From: JASBTN01 sp965228805
Lineage (GTDB): Bacteria; Pseudomonadota; Alphaproteobacteria; Rhodobacterales; Rhodobacteraceae
Reading direction: 5' to 3'
NCBI RefSeq assembly: GCF_965228805.1
Contig: NZ_CBDDIE010000003.1
Span: 186,001-250,000, forward strand
DNA: 64,000 nt
The notes under the pieces are model-generated. The model had not been told where the DNA came from. It ran no database searches and saw only the letters and a program-made list of their open reading frames with translations. How positions within the stretch are numbered: the first letter of the stretch is position 1; each line of letters opens with the position of its first letter. Positions 9,244 to 17,882 of the stretch are shown here, one piece after another. The position numbers and the translations under genes are program-made.

Positions 9244-9595
9244 AGGGCTGAAACGGTCTGATGACCGTTTCCGGGACGCCCCTCACTCCCTTCGCAGCTT
9301 CCTTCAGGATCAGCTTGTCCAAGGTCAGATCCGACACAGCCCGCCTCAGTCGATCATTCTCCTTCTGAAGCCGCTTCAGTTCCTTCAATTGATCCACACC
9401 CCTCTCGGCAGATTGCTCCGCAATCACCTGCCGGCAACGCATTCCGCCGTATTGCTTGCGCCACCGGTAGTAGGTCTGTTCAACAACGCCGATCTGCCTG
9501 ATCGCGTCCAGACGGGGCATGCCTTGCCCCATCAGCACCTCAACCTGCCGTAACTTCGAGACAATCTCTTCGGGCTTCGGTCGCTTGTTTGCCAT
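9242..9595 (-). CDS. IS3-family transposase orfA
   Basis: A protein of 117 residues. It has the N-terminal helix-turn-helix of IS3 OrfA (KLRQVEVLMGQGM...IGVVEQTYYRWRKQYGG) and the leucine-zipper-like segment LKELKRLQKENDRLRRAVSD followed by LTLDKLILKEAAKG, typical of the IS407 group. It binds the IS ends and is normally fused to OrfB by -1 frameshifting. Intact itself, but its partner is broken. Confidence 0.88.
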   Translation of the reverse strand: MANKRPKPEEIVSKLRQVEVLMGQGMPRLDAIRQIGVVEQTYYRWRKQYGGMRCRQVIAEQSAERGVDQLKELKRLQKENDRLRRAVSDLTLDKLILKEAAKGVRGVPETVIRPFQP

Positions 9596-9651
9596 TCTTG
9601 GTCCTCCGTTTCCTAAACATAGCGGTGGACCAGTTCAGTTGGGGACGCTCA

Positions 9652-10567
9652 GTGATGACAAATAGCTGCAATCGTTAGCCAGGAAGTTCGCAACCCAGTT
9701 TATGGACAGCGTAATTGATCATTACCACCCGATTTGTGGGAGGTGTCCGTGTTGCTTGAGTTCACCCTGCGCTAAATATCACACACGCGCCGAATGTCGG
9801 CAATGCGAGCTCAGACGTGGCATCAGCGTCTTGGTCAGCCTGGCGGCAGCCGCAGGTTGACGCCTTTTCCGTGAAAGCGGAACACAAAAGCCCCACTTTT
9901 TTTGGCGAAAAGTACGTTCAGTCGTATGCTACCTAGACGGAGCGGATGGAGACTACCACACACGTGGGATGATTCATCCGCTCCTGATCTAGTTCTCCCG
10001 AATGAAGTGAACTGGTCCTCCCCTCCAAGTATCAGTTGAAGCATGTCGGAGTAGCGGTAAATTTCGGGTGAGGCCCCATCATCCTACTGACCTTGAGGTT
10101 TGAACTCCTGTAGCTTGTCTGTGAGGGCTAGTTCCATGAGCCCTTCTACTTCGGACAGCCGCATGCCCGCCTCCAATGTCAGGGCTCGAACTAATTCCTC
10201 GATCCTGGAGTTCTTGGGCCCATATAGCAGCCAATCATTGATCTCATGAATGTCTGGGTGAGCACTTTTCCCCAGTTGTTGTTCGTTTTGGTTTCGATCA
10301 TTGTTTATTGGCCCACTCCTCGTACCTGCTTCATTCTGGAATCAAATGTCGCGGATCCAAAGAGTTTCCGCCCGTCTTCGACACCCCAAGCCCTTCTTGG
10401 GAATGGCGGCTTGTCCCCTAAGCTCTACTTCCAAACGTCTTCCACGGGGGCTGGCCCTGTTTTGTCTGAGACTGGGTTTTAAACTCTGCGCGGCTTCACA
10501 ACGCCAGCAGTAGGAAGAACTATGCCAGACTAGTGGAAGGGCTATGCTGAGTTAATCAAGGGAGATT
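9652..10567. other. Gene-poor, low-GC stretch between IS and tRNA genes
   Basis: About 900 bases with no convincing complete gene. Two minus-strand stretches look weakly coding: 9835-10044, ending GAFVFRFHGKGVNLRLPPG, and 10084-10341 (listed separately). Composition is lower in GC than the chromosome on either side. With the tni remnants and the adjoining tRNA pair, it looks like the remains of an integrated element. Confidence 0.5.
10084..10341 (-). other. Open frame of 85 codons without a start; possible gene relic
   Basis: Between a TGA at 10342-10344 and a TAG at 10084-10086 the minus strand is open and reads as a plausible soluble C-terminus: SAHPDIHEINDWLLYGPKNS, then RIEELVRALTLEAGMRLSEV and EGLMELALTDKLQEFKPQGQ. 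There is no early ATG/GTG with a ribosome binding site. The stretch just upstream in another frame (DKPPFPRRAWGVEDGRKLFG) also looks coding, so a decayed gene is possible. Family not recognised. Confidence 0.3.
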
Positions 10568-10643
<76 letters not shown>

Positions 10644-10807
10644 ATTCTGCGCGACGCGGATCGCGTCTGCCCGGCGTATCTAGGCGAAGGCCGGGAGCGG
10701 TGCAAGCGGAAAAACGCAAGCCCGCCGCATGTCTTTTTCGTCCATACGAACGACATTCACGCGGCACTTACCGGTGCACCTGAACAGAGAATTCTAATCG
10801 GGATGGG

Positions 10808-10883
<76 letters not shown>

Positions 10884-10971
10884 ATTCTGTGCGACGCGGA
10901 TCGCGTCTGCCCGGCGTATCTAGGCGAAGGGATGGGGGGGTTCAAGTAAAAAATCCCCCCAGCCGGAATTT

Positions 10972-11298
10972 TTAGCCTTCGTCATCCTCGGTGGCGACAT
11001 CAGCAATTTCGTCCAACGAAACGTTGTCGTCGTCGTCGTCATCCAGGACATCATCGCCCAGATCCATATCGCTGGAATCGTCATCATCTTCCAGGACCGC
11101 GTCAGCGTCATCCACCAGGTCGTCCTTCATTGCGGCCTGGTCGGCCTTGTCAGCGACCATGGTGCGGGTCGCCTTGCCGGAGTCCACGTTCACCACTTCG
11201 CCGGTGTACGGGCTGACAACCGGGTTGGCGTTCAGGTCATAGAAACGCTTGCCGGTGGTCGGGCAGACGCGTTTGACGCCCCATTCTTCCTTGGGCAT
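10972..11298 (-). CDS. TIGR02300 family protein (FYDLN acid-rich protein)
   Basis: A protein of 108 residues. The N-terminal half has the family pattern KRVCPTTGKRFYDLNANPVV followed by SPYTGE. The C-terminal half is extremely acidic (runs of Asp: LEDDDDSSDMDLGDDVLDDD) and probably disordered. The ATG at 11298 (MPKEEWGVKR) gives the usual family length. It is found across alphaproteobacteria without assigned function. It lies upstream of tRNA-Ala on the same strand and is divergent to the metallopeptidase gene. Confidence 0.9.
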   Translation of the reverse strand: MPKEEWGVKRVCPTTGKRFYDLNANPVVSPYTGEVVNVDSGKATRTMVADKADQAAMKDDLVDDADAVLEDDDDSSDMDLGDDVLDDDDDDNVSLDEIADVATEDDEG

Positions 11299-11417
11299 GC
11301 TTGGCCCCTTTCCGTGTTCAGTGTCTCTTGCGAAATCTGAGGCCAGTTGCCACAACGGGACCAGACTGTCAAAGGCTTTTGCCAGACAGGTATAAACAGG
11401 CGGATAACGGGGGCGCA

Positions 11418-12122
11418 ATGCGCGCGGCAGAAGTCTTTGTGTTGGCAGGCGAGCCAGAGGTGGAGGTGGTTTTGAAACCCTCACCCCGCGCACGGCGCCT
11501 GTCCTTGCGGGTGTCGCGGCTGGATGGCCGGGTGACAATGAGCGTGCCGCGCGGGGCCTCGCGGCGCGAGGCTGTGCGCTTTGCCCAGGAACGCGCCGAC
11601 TGGATTCGCGGGCACCTGGCGGATCGGCCCGTGGATCTGCGCCCGCAGCCCGGCGGCACGGTGCTGTTCGAGGGGCGCGAAGTGTCGCTGGTGGCGGCGG
11701 GCGGTCGTTCGGCCAAGCTGGCGGGGGAGGAAATCCACCTGCCTCTCTCTGCGCCTGAGAAAACCGGCGCACGGCTGGCGGCCTTGTTCAAGGCCCTGGC
11801 GCGGGATCGGCTGGCGGTGGCCTCGGACCGTTATGCGGCCCAGGTCGGGCGCAGTTATACCGGCTTGACCCTGCGCGATACGCGCTCACGGTGGGGATCG
11901 TGTTCCTCCCGCGGCGGCTTGATGTACAGCTGGCGTCTGATCATGGCGCCGCCAGCGGTCCTGGATTACGTAGCCGCCCATGAGGTCGCACATCTGGTTC
12001 ACATGGACCATTCTCCAGCTTTCTGGGCGCAGGTTGAACGGATTTGCCCCGACTACGCGCCGCACCGCGCCTGGCTGCGCGAACATGGCGCAGAATTGCA
12101 CCGTTACCGTTTCCGCGATTGA
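11418..12122 (+). CDS. SprT/YgjP-like zinc metallopeptidase (DUF45)
   Basis: A protein of 234 residues with an N-terminal beta-rich part (SPRARRLSLRVSRLDGRVTM), the family signature DTRSRWGSCSSRGG, and the zinc site HEVAH at about 188-192 with a third ligand His about ten residues on (HMDHSPAFW). Length and motif order match the YgjP/DUF45 group; the substrate is unknown. The ATG at 11418 is chosen because upstream sequence in frame is the divergent promoter region. The next gene starts 31 bases downstream. Confidence 0.88.
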   Translation: MRAAEVFVLAGEPEVEVVLKPSPRARRLSLRVSRLDGRVTMSVPRGASRREAVRFAQERADWIRGHLADRPVDLRPQPGGTVLFEGREVSLVAAGGRSAKLAGEEIHLPLSAPEKTGARLAALFKALARDRLAVASDRYAAQVGRSYTGLTLRDTRSRWGSCSSRGGLMYSWRLIMAPPAVLDYVAAHEVAHLVHMDHSPAFWAQVERICPDYAPHRAWLREHGAELHRYRFRD

Positions 12123-12127
12123 CGCGC

Positions 12128-12153
12128 GGGGTATTTGTGATCACAAATACCCC
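12128..12153. promoter_or_regulatory. 26-bp perfect palindrome abutting the GntR start codon
   Basis: GGGGTATTTGTGA followed by its exact reverse complement TCACAAATACCCC, ending on the base before the ATG at 12154. The centre TTGTGATCACAA has the TnGTnnnACnA-type symmetry used by FadR-like GntR regulators. It is probably the regulator's own operator. It leaves no room for a normal Shine-Dalgarno sequence. Confidence 0.7.
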
Positions 12154-12804
12154 ATGGCAAACCCAACACGTTTCTCAGGCGAGGCCGGATCGGCTCATGA
12201 CACTGTCTATCGTGCCCTGCGCACACGTATCATGCATGGTGAGATGGACCCAGGCCAGGCACTGACCCTGCGCGGAATCGGCAAGGAATACGGCGTCTCG
12301 ATGACGCCTGCGCGCGAGGCCGTGCGCCGACTGGCGGCCGAAGGCGCGCTGACCATGTCGAGTTCCGGTCGCGTCACCGCCCCGGACCTGTCCAACGACA
12401 GGATCGAAGAACTGGCCGCGATCCGCGCCCTGTTGGAGCCGGAACTCGCCGCCCGCGCCCTGCCGCGTGCCCACCTGGCTCTGATCGACCGCCTGCGCGC
12501 GATCAACGCGCGGGTGTCGGAATTCGTCGCGAAACAGGATGCGGTGGGGTATCTGCGCACCAATCTGGAGTTTCACCGCACCCTCTATTTGCGCGCCCAG
12601 GCCCCGGCCATGCTGGCCATGCTCGAAACGGTCTGGCTGCAGCTAGGGCCAACCATGCGCGCGCTTTATGCCCGTCGCAATCGTTCAGACTTGCAGAAGC
12701 ATCATCGCATGATCCTGACCGCCCTGTCCGCCGGGGACGAGCCGGCCCTACGTCTGGCAGTGCGCACGGATGTGACCCAAGGGCTGAAGATGCTGGTCAG
12801 CTGA
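12154..12804 (+). CDS. GntR family transcriptional regulator (FadR/FCD subfamily)
   Basis: A protein of 216 residues: an N-terminal winged helix-turn-helix (about residues 10-75, with MTPAREAVRRLAAEGAL) and a C-terminal all-helical FCD ligand domain (RALLEPELAARALP, NLEFHRTLYLRAQAPAMLAM, KHHRMILTALSAGD). Such proteins sense small organic acids. The start at 12154 directly follows a long perfect palindrome, suggesting autoregulation. The target pathway is unknown; no metabolic operon is adjacent. Confidence 0.88.
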   Translation: MANPTRFSGEAGSAHDTVYRALRTRIMHGEMDPGQALTLRGIGKEYGVSMTPAREAVRRLAAEGALTMSSSGRVTAPDLSNDRIEELAAIRALLEPELAARALPRAHLALIDRLRAINARVSEFVAKQDAVGYLRTNLEFHRTLYLRAQAPAMLAMLETVWLQLGPTMRALYARRNRSDLQKHHRMILTALSAGDEPALRLAVRTDVTQGLKMLVS

Positions 12805-12880
12805 CGCAGCAGGGCCCAACGAATACACCGCCCCAAGGCAGGGCGGTGTCGTTGGCATTCCGGCTTTGTGGACTCTCGGG

Positions 12881-13480
12881 TCAGGCCGCGCGGGCCAGCA
12901 GGGTAGCGGCGGTGGCGGCCACGGCCTCTTCGGCGGCTTTCATCGTCGCCTCGGCATCCACAGCGACGCCCGCGGCGTCGACGACCTCGACCTCGGTGAT
13001 CCCCAGGAACCCCAGCACCTGTTTCAGGTAGGAGACGGCGAAGTCATGCGGTGCACCGGCCGGCGTGCCACCGGAGGCCGCGACGATCACGGCCCGTTTG
13101 CCAGTCACCAAGCCTTCCGGGCCGTTTTCACCGTATTGGAAGGTCACGCCGGCGCGGGCCACCTGGTCCACCCAAGCTTTTAGCGCCGAAGGCACGCCGA
13201 AGTTATAAACCGGGGTCGAGATCACAAGCAGATCAGCCGCCTGCAATTCGGCCACCAGCTCATCCGAGAAGGCCAGCGCCTGGTTCTGGGCTTCGGTACG
13301 GGCCTCGGGCGGGGTAAAGGTGCCGCTGACCCAGTCTTCGGTCAGATGCGGCATGTTCTCATTGGCCAAATCGCGGGTGGTGACCTCGCCACCCAGGCGA
13401 GCGGTCAACTGGTCGGTCAGGTGGCGAGTGGCCGAGCCTTGCTTGCGGGCGGAAGCGTCGATGCGCAGAATGGAAGTCAT
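12881..13480 (-). CDS. azoR: FMN-dependent NADH:azo/quinone reductase (AzoR family)
   Basis: A protein of 199 residues with the flavodoxin-like AzoR fold: ILRIDASARKQGSATRHLTD at the N-terminus binds FMN phosphate, and STPVYNFGVPSALKAWVDQV near 90-110 plus TFQYGENGPEGL are characteristic. It reduces azo compounds and quinones by two electrons using NADH. The divergent LysR gene starts 110 bases away and is the likely regulator, the common arrangement for such reductases. Confidence 0.9.
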   Translation of the reverse strand: MTSILRIDASARKQGSATRHLTDQLTARLGGEVTTRDLANENMPHLTEDWVSGTFTPPEARTEAQNQALAFSDELVAELQAADLLVISTPVYNFGVPSALKAWVDQVARAGVTFQYGENGPEGLVTGKRAVIVAASGGTPAGAPHDFAVSYLKQVLGFLGITEVEVVDAAGVAVDAEATMKAAEEAVAATAATLLARAA

Positions 13481-13589
13481 GGTGTCGGTCCTTGTGGTGT
13501 TGCGTTGACTGGAAGATCGAACCTTGCGCTGACGAACTCAATCTGAGAGATTTCACATCAGCTGTTCATTTTCGCACAGAGAGAGATCC

Positions 13590-14453
13590 ATGGACCATTG
13601 GGATGAAATCCGCACCGCCTATCAGGTGGCCAAACACGGCACGGTCAGCGGCGCGGCGGCTGAACTGGGCGTGCACCACGCCACGGTGATCCGCCACATC
13701 GACGCGCTGGAGGCCCGGTTGGGCGTCAAGCTGTTCCAGCGCCACGCCCGCGGCTACACGCCGACCGAGGCCGGGGCCGACCTTGCGCGTGTCGGCCAAA
13801 CCACCGAGGATCAGTTCAGCCAGTTGGGCGCGCGATTGCAAGGCCAGGGAGAGACCATTTCGGGCGAACTGGTGGTAACCACGTTGGCAGTGTTCTCTTA
13901 TCTCGTGGTGCCGGCCGTGGCAGCGTTCCAGCAGACCCACCCCGGGCTACGGGTACGTTTCCTGACCGGTCAGCGCCTGTTCCGGCTGGAGTACGGCGAG
14001 GCCCACGTGGCGATCCGGGCTGGCGGCGCGCCGCAGGAACCCGACAATGTCGCCCAGCACTTTCACCGGATCGAAACCGCGCTCTACGCCGCGCCCTGCT
14101 ATGTCGAGCGCCGGGGAATGCCAACTGAAGACACCTTGGATCAGCACGACTTTGTAGGGCTGGACGAGGGCAGCGGCCGCGCGCCCTTCATGCGCTGGCT
14201 CGAGGAACATGTGCCGAACGAGCGGATCACCTTCCGCGCCACCGATGACCGGTCGTGGAGCGAGGCCGTGCGCGCCGGGGCCGCCCTTGGGTGGATGCCC
14301 ACGGATCAGGCCGAGGGGCTGATCGAGGTGCTGCCCCCACGCGAGGAATGGGCCTCTCAGCTCTGGCTGGTGACCCATGTCGACCTGCACCGCACCGCCA
14401 AGGTGCAGGCCTTCCTCGCGCATCTGAAGGACTGGGCCAAGGGCTGGGCCTGA
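13590..14453 (+). CDS. LysR family transcriptional regulator
   Basis: A protein of 287 residues. The N-terminal helix-turn-helix (about 1-65) includes VSGAAAELGVHHATVIRHID and LEARLGVKLFQRHARGYTPT, followed by a periplasmic-binding-like effector domain (about 90-285). It is divergent to the azoreductase gene and probably controls it. A copy of the inverted-repeat element described at 14467-14552 follows its stop by 13 bases and may act as terminator. Confidence 0.9.
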   Translation: MDHWDEIRTAYQVAKHGTVSGAAAELGVHHATVIRHIDALEARLGVKLFQRHARGYTPTEAGADLARVGQTTEDQFSQLGARLQGQGETISGELVVTTLAVFSYLVVPAVAAFQQTHPGLRVRFLTGQRLFRLEYGEAHVAIRAGGAPQEPDNVAQHFHRIETALYAAPCYVERRGMPTEDTLDQHDFVGLDEGSGRAPFMRWLEEHVPNERITFRATDDRSWSEAVRAGAALGWMPTDQAEGLIEVLPPREEWASQLWLVTHVDLHRTAKVQAFLAHLKDWAKGWA

Positions 14454-14466
14454 CCCAAATGTGTCA

Positions 14467-14552
14467 GGCATCTTCGCCCCGGGCGGGGCGGGCGACCTCG
14501 CGCGCCCCTTCGAGGAACACATGCCCGGTTGGGAGCCTGGGGCGAAGACGCC
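14467..14552. repeat. Inverted-repeat element, copy 1 of 3
   Basis: An 86-nt element made of arms of 18 nt (14467-14484 and 14535-14552; two non-Watson-Crick positions, sharing TCTTCGCCCC/GGGGCGAAGA) around a 50-nt core. The core begins GGGGCGGGCGACC and ends CCGGTTGGGA, resembling the cores of the elements at 16062 and 61068. It lies between the LysR and EamA genes. There is no run of T after the right arm. Confidence 0.6.
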
Positions 14553-14609
14553 TCTCGACCGGGGCGCCCAAGCTGGCTATGAGGGCGAGATACCTTTCTG
14601 GACCTCGAT

Positions 14610-15500
14610 ATGCATACGCTGACCCGCGAAACTCTCTCCGGCCACATGGCCATGGCCCTGTTCGCGGCCCTGGTCGCGGGGTCCCATTCTCTGGGCGGTC
14701 TGGTCGCGAACGAGGCCGCGCCAATCGCGCTCATGTTCATGCGCTTCGCCCTGGGTGCCGTGGTCGTCGGCGCCATGGCCGCTGTTGGCCCCGGCCTGTC
14801 CAGCGCCGATTTCCGCAGCCCCTGGAGATACTTGCTGACCGGAGGCATTTTTGCCTTCTACTTCGTGCTGATGTTCGAGGCGTTGAAAACGGCCAAGCCC
14901 GTATCGACCTCGGCAGTGTTCACCCTGACCCCGATCATGACCGCCGGATTCGGTTGGCTGATCCTGCGCCAGGTTACCGGTCCGCGCGTGGCCCTGGCCT
15001 TGGCGGTGGGCGCGGCAGGCGCGCTCTGGGTGATCTTTCGCGGCGATATTCAGGCCGCGCTTAGGTTCCAGATCGGCCGTGGCGAGGTGATCTATTTCAT
15101 CGGCTGCATTGCCCATGCGCTCTACATCCCGCTGCTGCGCGCGCTGAACCGCGGCGAAAGCGGGCTGGCCTTCACATTCGGCGTGCTGCTGGGGGGTACT
15201 CTGGTGCTGGGCGTCGCTGGCGCGCCAGAGATCATCGCAACCGACTTGAGCGCCCTGAAACCGATCGTCTGGGTCACGCTGGGCTACCTCGTCATCGCCT
15301 CCACCGCGATCAGCTTCTACCTGCTCTCCTTCGCCTCGATGCGCCTTACCTCGGCCAAGGTTATGGCCTATTCCTACCTCACCCCCAGCTGGGTGATCCT
15401 GTGGGAACTGGGCCTGGGCCATGGCGCACCTCCCCTGGCCGTGCTGGGCGGCGTCGCGCTGACCCTGGCAGCGGTCGCCCTGCTTTTGCGCGAGGATTGA
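14610..15500 (+). CDS. EamA/DMT-family membrane transporter
   Basis: A protein of 296 residues with about ten predicted transmembrane helices in two EamA halves. Recognisable pieces are the first-helix Gly/Ala pattern (ALFAALVAGSHSLGGLVANE), MFMRFALGAVVVGA and the second-half STAISFYLLSFASMRL. It probably exports metabolites or amino acids; substrate unknown. The start is MHTLTRETL at 14610; no strong ribosome binding site is obvious. Confidence 0.85.
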   Translation: MHTLTRETLSGHMAMALFAALVAGSHSLGGLVANEAAPIALMFMRFALGAVVVGAMAAVGPGLSSADFRSPWRYLLTGGIFAFYFVLMFEALKTAKPVSTSAVFTLTPIMTAGFGWLILRQVTGPRVALALAVGAAGALWVIFRGDIQAALRFQIGRGEVIYFIGCIAHALYIPLLRALNRGESGLAFTFGVLLGGTLVLGVAGAPEIIATDLSALKPIVWVTLGYLVIASTAISFYLLSFASMRLTSAKVMAYSYLTPSWVILWELGLGHGAPPLAVLGGVALTLAAVALLLRED

Positions 15501-15558
15501 GCCGGATCAAGGCAACCCGGGGCCAAAGCGGCCATGATGGCGCCGAAAGGAGGCCCCC

Positions 15559-16053
15559 ATGCCCGCCGCCACCTCAAAAGCCGAAATCATCGCCATCACC
15601 GAAAAGGAATGGGCCAAGCTCACGACCCTGCTGGACAAGGTGGACGAGGCCCTTGCCACCCGCCCGTTAGATGACGGCGTGACCATCAAGGACACCGTCG
15701 CCCACCGCGCCCATTGGACCCATCTGTTCCTGGGTTGGTATGCAGACGGCCAAGCCGGGCGCGAGGTGCATTTCCCCGCCAAGGGCTACAAGTGGAACCA
15801 GCTCAAACCCTATAACGCCATGCTGCGTGAACGCCACGCCGGGCTCAGCTGGGCCGAAGCACGGGCCAACCTGGACACCTCCCACGCTGCGCTGATGGAT
15901 TTCTACGCCACCCACAGCGACGAAGACCTCTACGCAGGTCCGATGAAGGGCGCGAACAACGCCTGGACACCCGGCCGCTGGTCGGAAAGCGCAGGCGCCA
16001 GCCACTACCGATCCGCCGCCAAATGGATCCGCGCCTGCCTGCGCAGTGCCTGA
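15559..16053 (+). CDS. ClbS/DfsB-family four-helix-bundle protein
   Basis: A protein of 164 residues with the family's DinB-like helical pattern: SKAEIIAITEKEWAKLTTLL, IKDTVAHRAHWTHLFLGWY, YKWNQLKPYNAMLRE and a C-terminal GASHYRSAAKWIRACLR. ClbS protects colibactin producers by opening the toxin's cyclopropane; most homologues outside such clusters have no known role. A good AGGAGG lies just before the ATG. An inverted-repeat element follows 9 bases after the stop. Confidence 0.85.
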   Translation: MPAATSKAEIIAITEKEWAKLTTLLDKVDEALATRPLDDGVTIKDTVAHRAHWTHLFLGWYADGQAGREVHFPAKGYKWNQLKPYNAMLRERHAGLSWAEARANLDTSHAALMDFYATHSDEDLYAGPMKGANNAWTPGRWSESAGASHYRSAAKWIRACLRSA

Positions 16054-16061
16054 CCCCCACC

Positions 16062-16147
16062 GGCTTTTGCGGCCCGGCGGGGTGGGAGGCCACGCCCCCT
16101 GCCCCACGCGCAATGTCGGCCAGGGTGGGAGCCGGGCCGCAAAAGCC
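16062..16147. repeat. Inverted-repeat element, copy 2 of 3
   Basis: An 86-nt element with perfect 17-nt arms GGCTTTTGCGGCCCGGC (16062-16078) and GCCGGGCCGCAAAAGCC (16131-16147). Its 52-nt core starts GGGGTGGGAGGCCACGCC and ends GGCCAGGGTGGGA. The core closely resembles the one at 61080-61132 although the arms differ, so each copy keeps its own base pairing. It fills much of the ~300-base gap before ffh. Confidence 0.7.
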
Positions 16148-16361
16148 TGTTTTGCTTGACTCCCCGCCCCCGCGCGCGTAAGTCCCCGGCCAACACCCGG
16201 AAGTGCGAAAGCTTCCGGTCCTGAGTCGCATACCAGGATCGCCCCCCGTCAGCGCGTTGCGCCCACGGGGGCGCTTATGGTTTGTCCCCCGGTTTCGGGC
16301 TTGGGATCACGCAGCGCCGCCCCTACCTAGGGGTCATCGAAACGGTATAGGAGCCGAAGAC

Positions 16362-17882
16362 ATGTTCGAGAGCCTTTCAGACCGCCTGTCCGGCGTCTTC
16401 GATCGCCTGACCAAACAGGGCGCTCTGTCCGAGGATGACGTCAAGACCGCCCTGCGCGAGGTGCGCGTGGCGCTGCTGGAGGCCGACGTCTCGCTGCCCG
16501 TCGCGCGCGAATTCATCAAGAAGGTGCAGGACAAGGCCACCGGCCAGGCCGTGACCAAATCGGTCACCCCGGGCCAGCAAGTCGTCAAGATCGTGCATGA
16601 CGCGCTGGTCGACACGCTGACCGGCGAAGGCGAACCCGGCGCGCTGAAGGTCGACAACCCGCCCGCTCCGATCCTGATGGTCGGCCTGCAGGGTGGCGGT
16701 AAGACCACCACCACTGCGAAACTGGCCAAGCGCCTGAAGGAAAAGGAAGGCAAGCGGGTGCTGATGGCCTCGCTCGACGTCTACCGCCCGGCGGCCATGG
16801 ACCAGCTGAAGGTGCTGGGTGACCAGATCGGCGTCGACACGCTGCAGATCGTGCCCGGCCAGAAACCGGTCGACATCGCCAAACGCGCCAAGCAGCAGGC
16901 GACCATGGGCGGCTATGACGTCTATATGCTCGACACCGCGGGCAGGTTGCACATCGACGAAGTGCTGATGGGCGAAGTCGAGGACGTGCGCAACGTCGTC
17001 ACCCCGCGCGAGACCCTGCTGGTGGTCGACGGGTTGACCGGTCAGGTCGCCGTCGAGGTCGCGCAGGAATTCGACGACAAGATCGGCATCTCGGGCGTGG
17101 TGCTGACCCGGATGGATGGCGACGGACGCGGCGGTGCCGCCCTGTCGATGCGCGCCGTGACCGGCAAGCCGATCAAGTTCGTGGGCCTGGGCGAAAAGAT
17201 GGAAGCGCTCGAAACCTTCGAGCCCGATCGCATCGCCGGCCGCATCCTGGGCATGGGCGACATCGTCGCCCTGGTCGAAAAGGCGCAGGAAACCATCGAG
17301 GCCGAACAGGCCGAGCGCATGATGAAGCGCTTCCAGAAGGGTCAGTTCAACATGAACGACCTGAAGATGCAGCTGGAACAGATGATCAAGATGGGCGGCA
17401 TGGAAGGCATCATGGGCATGATGCCTGGTATGCAGAAGATGGCCAAACAGGCCGAAGCCGCGGGCATGGACGACAAGGTGCTCAAGCGCCAGATCGCACT
17501 CATTCAGTCGATGACCAAGCGCGAGCGCGCCAACCCGGCCCTGCTGCAAGCCTCCCGCAAGAAACGCATCGCGGCGGGCGCGGGCATGGAGGTTTCCGAC
17601 CTCAACAAGCTTCTGAAAATGCACCGGCAGATGTCGGACATGATGAAGAAGATGGGCAAGATGGGCAAAGGCAAGATGCTGAAGCAGGCCATGTCCGGCA
17701 TGTTCGGCAAGGGTGGCGGCATGCCAGGTGGCATGCCCGACATGAACGATCCCAAGGCGATGGAAGAGGCCGCAAAGGCGCTTGGCGGCAAGATGCCGGG
17801 CGGCATGCCCGGTGGTCTTCCCGGCCTGGGCGGTGGCATGGGCCTGCCCGGCGGTCTCTCCGGTTTTGGGAAGAAGAAGTAA
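16362..17882 (+). CDS. ffh: Signal recognition particle protein Ffh
   Basis: A protein of 506 residues. An N domain (about 1-90, ending near ALVDTLTG) is followed by the G domain with G1 GLQGGGKTTT near 108-117, DTAGRLHID and TRMDGDGRGG, then a methionine-rich M domain from about 330 with GMEGIMGMMPGMQKMAK and a Gly/Met-rich tail. It binds 4.5S RNA and signal sequences and delivers ribosomes to the membrane with FtsY. The ATG at 16362 matches family starts. It heads the ribosome-linked block; the downstream gene begins directly at its stop. Confidence 0.97.
   Translation: MFESLSDRLSGVFDRLTKQGALSEDDVKTALREVRVALLEADVSLPVAREFIKKVQDKATGQAVTKSVTPGQQVVKIVHDALVDTLTGEGEPGALKVDNPPAPILMVGLQGGGKTTTTAKLAKRLKEKEGKRVLMASLDVYRPAAMDQLKVLGDQIGVDTLQIVPGQKPVDIAKRAKQQATMGGYDVYMLDTAGRLHIDEVLMGEVEDVRNVVTPRETLLVVDGLTGQVAVEVAQEFDDKIGISGVVLTRMDGDGRGGAALSMRAVTGKPIKFVGLGEKMEALETFEPDRIAGRILGMGDIVALVEKAQETIEAEQAERMMKRFQKGQFNMNDLKMQLEQMIKMGGMEGIMGMMPGMQKMAKQAEAAGMDDKVLKRQIALIQSMTKRERANPALLQASRKKRIAAGAGMEVSDLNKLLKMHRQMSDMMKKMGKMGKGKMLKQAMSGMFGKGGGMPGGMPDMNDPKAMEEAAKALGGKMPGGMPGGLPGLGGGMGLPGGLSGFGKKK

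Larger units (their letters stand above)
8302..9651 (-). mobile_element. IS3-family (IS407-group-like) insertion sequence, defective
   Basis: A 1,350-bp element bounded by imperfect terminal inverted repeats. The left end reads TGAGCCGCCCCATCTGACTG; the reverse complement of the right end reads TGAGCGTCCCCAACTGAACT; both continue into GGTCCA. Inside lie orfA and a DDE orfB in the usual overlapping arrangement on the minus strand. No matching 4-bp target duplication is visible (ttcc on the left, gtga on the right), which suggests rearrangement after insertion. orfB is broken, so the copy should be non-autonomous. Confidence 0.85.

Noticed and set aside
14467..16147. Treating the inverted-repeat elements as ordinary terminators
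   Set aside because: They lack T runs, have loops of about 50 nt, and share loop sequence between distant copies, which terminators do not require.
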